Below, piece by piece: positions 5,911-6,154 of a DNA stretch of 6,154 bases (positions within the stretch are counted from its first letter, which is position 1; each line of letters starts with the position of its first letter). A program made the translations under genes and the position numbers. This DNA is from QHWK01 sp035315685 (GTDB lineage Bacteria > Acidobacteriota > Vicinamibacteria > Vicinamibacterales > CAVVIG01): assembly GCA_035315685.1 (NCBI GenBank), contig DATFXR010000591.1:1-6154 (forward strand), read 5' to 3'. The notes beneath the pieces were generated by a model. The model had not been told where the DNA came from. It was given only the letters and a program-made list of their open reading frames with translations, and searched no databases.

Positions 5911-5965
5911 AAAATGTCGTTTTTACGCCAAGCGCTGCACGACTTGATGGTTCCCTTAGAGACTC

Positions 5966-5994
5966 TGTCTACGGAAACAGACAAATTTGAACAA
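5966..5994 (-). promoter_or_regulatory. Candidate promoter of the TMEM175-family gene
   Basis: On the minus strand TTGTTC (5989-5994) and TAGACA (5966-5971) are separated by 17 nt. Each matches three of six consensus bases, including the key TTG and the TA..A positions. They sit in the most AT-rich stretch of the window. The predicted start of transcription near 5959 leaves a leader of about 64 nt. The TAGACA lies inside an element shared with the region upstream of the BNR gene. An arm pair TGTCT/AGACA (5966-5983, 8-nt spacer) overlaps it and could be an operator. Confidence 0.35.
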
Positions 5995-6090
5995 AAAAGT
6001 TGTTGCGCAGCATCGCGCCCGGCAGTTAGATGGCCCCATCATTTCGGCGCGATCGCACTGCATTCGACCCTCTAGGGCGGCTTACTCACA

Positions 6091-6097
6091 GAGGAGG
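6091..6097 (+). promoter_or_regulatory. Ribosome binding site of the right-edge gene
   Basis: GAGGAGG ends 6 nt before the ATG at 6104. It is the strongest SD in the window and is the main evidence that the short open frame at the edge is a real gene start. Confidence 0.75.
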
Positions 6098-6103
6098 CAG
6101 CAG

Positions 6104-6154
6104 ATGCGCAGACTCCTGGTTCGCGCGGCGGTCATCGGATTCTTCATCGTGGGC
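6104..6154 (+). CDS. Start of an exported or membrane protein, cut by the window edge
   Basis: Seventeen codons are visible, MRRLLVRAAVIGFFIVG. Two arginines, then a hydrophobic run from about residue 8, are the n- and h-regions of a Sec signal peptide or the first transmembrane helix. A strong SD precedes the ATG at good spacing. The family cannot be told from this much sequence. The divergent gap upstream shows it has its own promoter region. Confidence 0.7.
   Translation, partial: MRRLLVRAAVIGFFIVG

Larger units (their letters stand above)
5896..6103. other. Divergent promoter region with nested inverted repeats
   Basis: This 208-nt gap lies between the minus-strand TMEM175-family gene and the plus-strand gene at 6104. 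Bases about 5935-6003 are clearly richer in A and T than the coding DNA on both sides. ATCGCGCC (6012-6019) and GGCGCGAT (6046-6053) are an exact 8-bp inverted repeat. Inside it GATGG (6029-6033) and CCATC (6036-6040) form a second dyad. These lie 50-90 nt before the plus-strand start, where an operator or leader hairpin would sit. A weak TTGCGC/TTAGAT pair (6003-6008, 6026-6031) is not good enough to call a promoter. No small gene is seen here. Confidence 0.5.

Noticed and set aside
5305..5947. Plus-strand open frames opposite the TMEM175-family gene (5305-5778, 5762-5947)
   Set aside because: They are charged low-complexity antisense translations. The minus-strand frame has six helices and the RxxxFTD motif.
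6049..6056. GCGATCGC octamer, the cyanobacterial HIP1 sequence
   Set aside because: A single copy is expected by chance in GC-rich DNA and nothing else suggests cyanobacteria.

Overview
High-GC bacterial DNA, probably a chromosomal or metagenome contig piece from Acidobacteriota, Vicinamibacteria-like. The taxonomic call is inference. It rests on the base composition, on a large exported SBBP beta-propeller protein with tandem Ig-like repeats, on a BNR/Asp-box 'glycosyl hydrolase-like' exported protein, and on G-rich intergenic repeats. No rRNA, tRNA, CRISPR, transposase or phage gene is visible.

Layout: (1) 1-606, minus strand: N-terminal 202 residues of an exported BNR/Asp-box repeat protein that runs off the left edge. 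(2) 607-885: divergent intergenic region with a minus-strand promoter-like element and a small hairpin in the leader of the next gene. (3) 886-4272, plus strand: a complete 1128-residue secreted protein. In order it has a signal peptide, a conserved N-terminal domain, seven SBBP repeats (one seven-bladed propeller), a fibronectin-like domain, two Ig-like repeats, an eleven-proline linker and a small C-terminal domain with a cysteine pair. (4) 4273-4397: gap holding a perfect 36-nt palindrome. (5) 4398-5243, plus strand: YitT-family membrane protein with a C-terminal DUF2179 domain. (6) 5244-5325: short convergent gap with a G-rich direct repeat and a stem-loop that probably ends transcription from both sides. 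(7) 5326-5895, minus strand: TMEM175/DUF1211-family six-helix membrane protein, likely a potassium channel, with a GTG start. (8) 5896-6103: AT-richer divergent promoter region. (9) 6104-6154, plus strand: first 17 codons of another exported protein, cut by the right edge.

The genes do not form an operon. Orientation alternates (-, +, +, -, +) and the only co-directional pair, 886-4272 and 4398-5243, is separated by a palindrome. A shared pathway is not evident. The theme is cell-envelope: two large exported repeat proteins, two integral membrane proteins and one more exported protein. I see no defence, mobile or biosynthetic system. The most unusual items are non-coding: the 36-nt palindrome with a third copy of its half-site, the bidirectional hairpin that overlaps a stop codon, and a 13-nt element found upstream of both minus-strand genes. 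Within the large protein, the C-terminal module appears to have lost one of its two expected disulfides.
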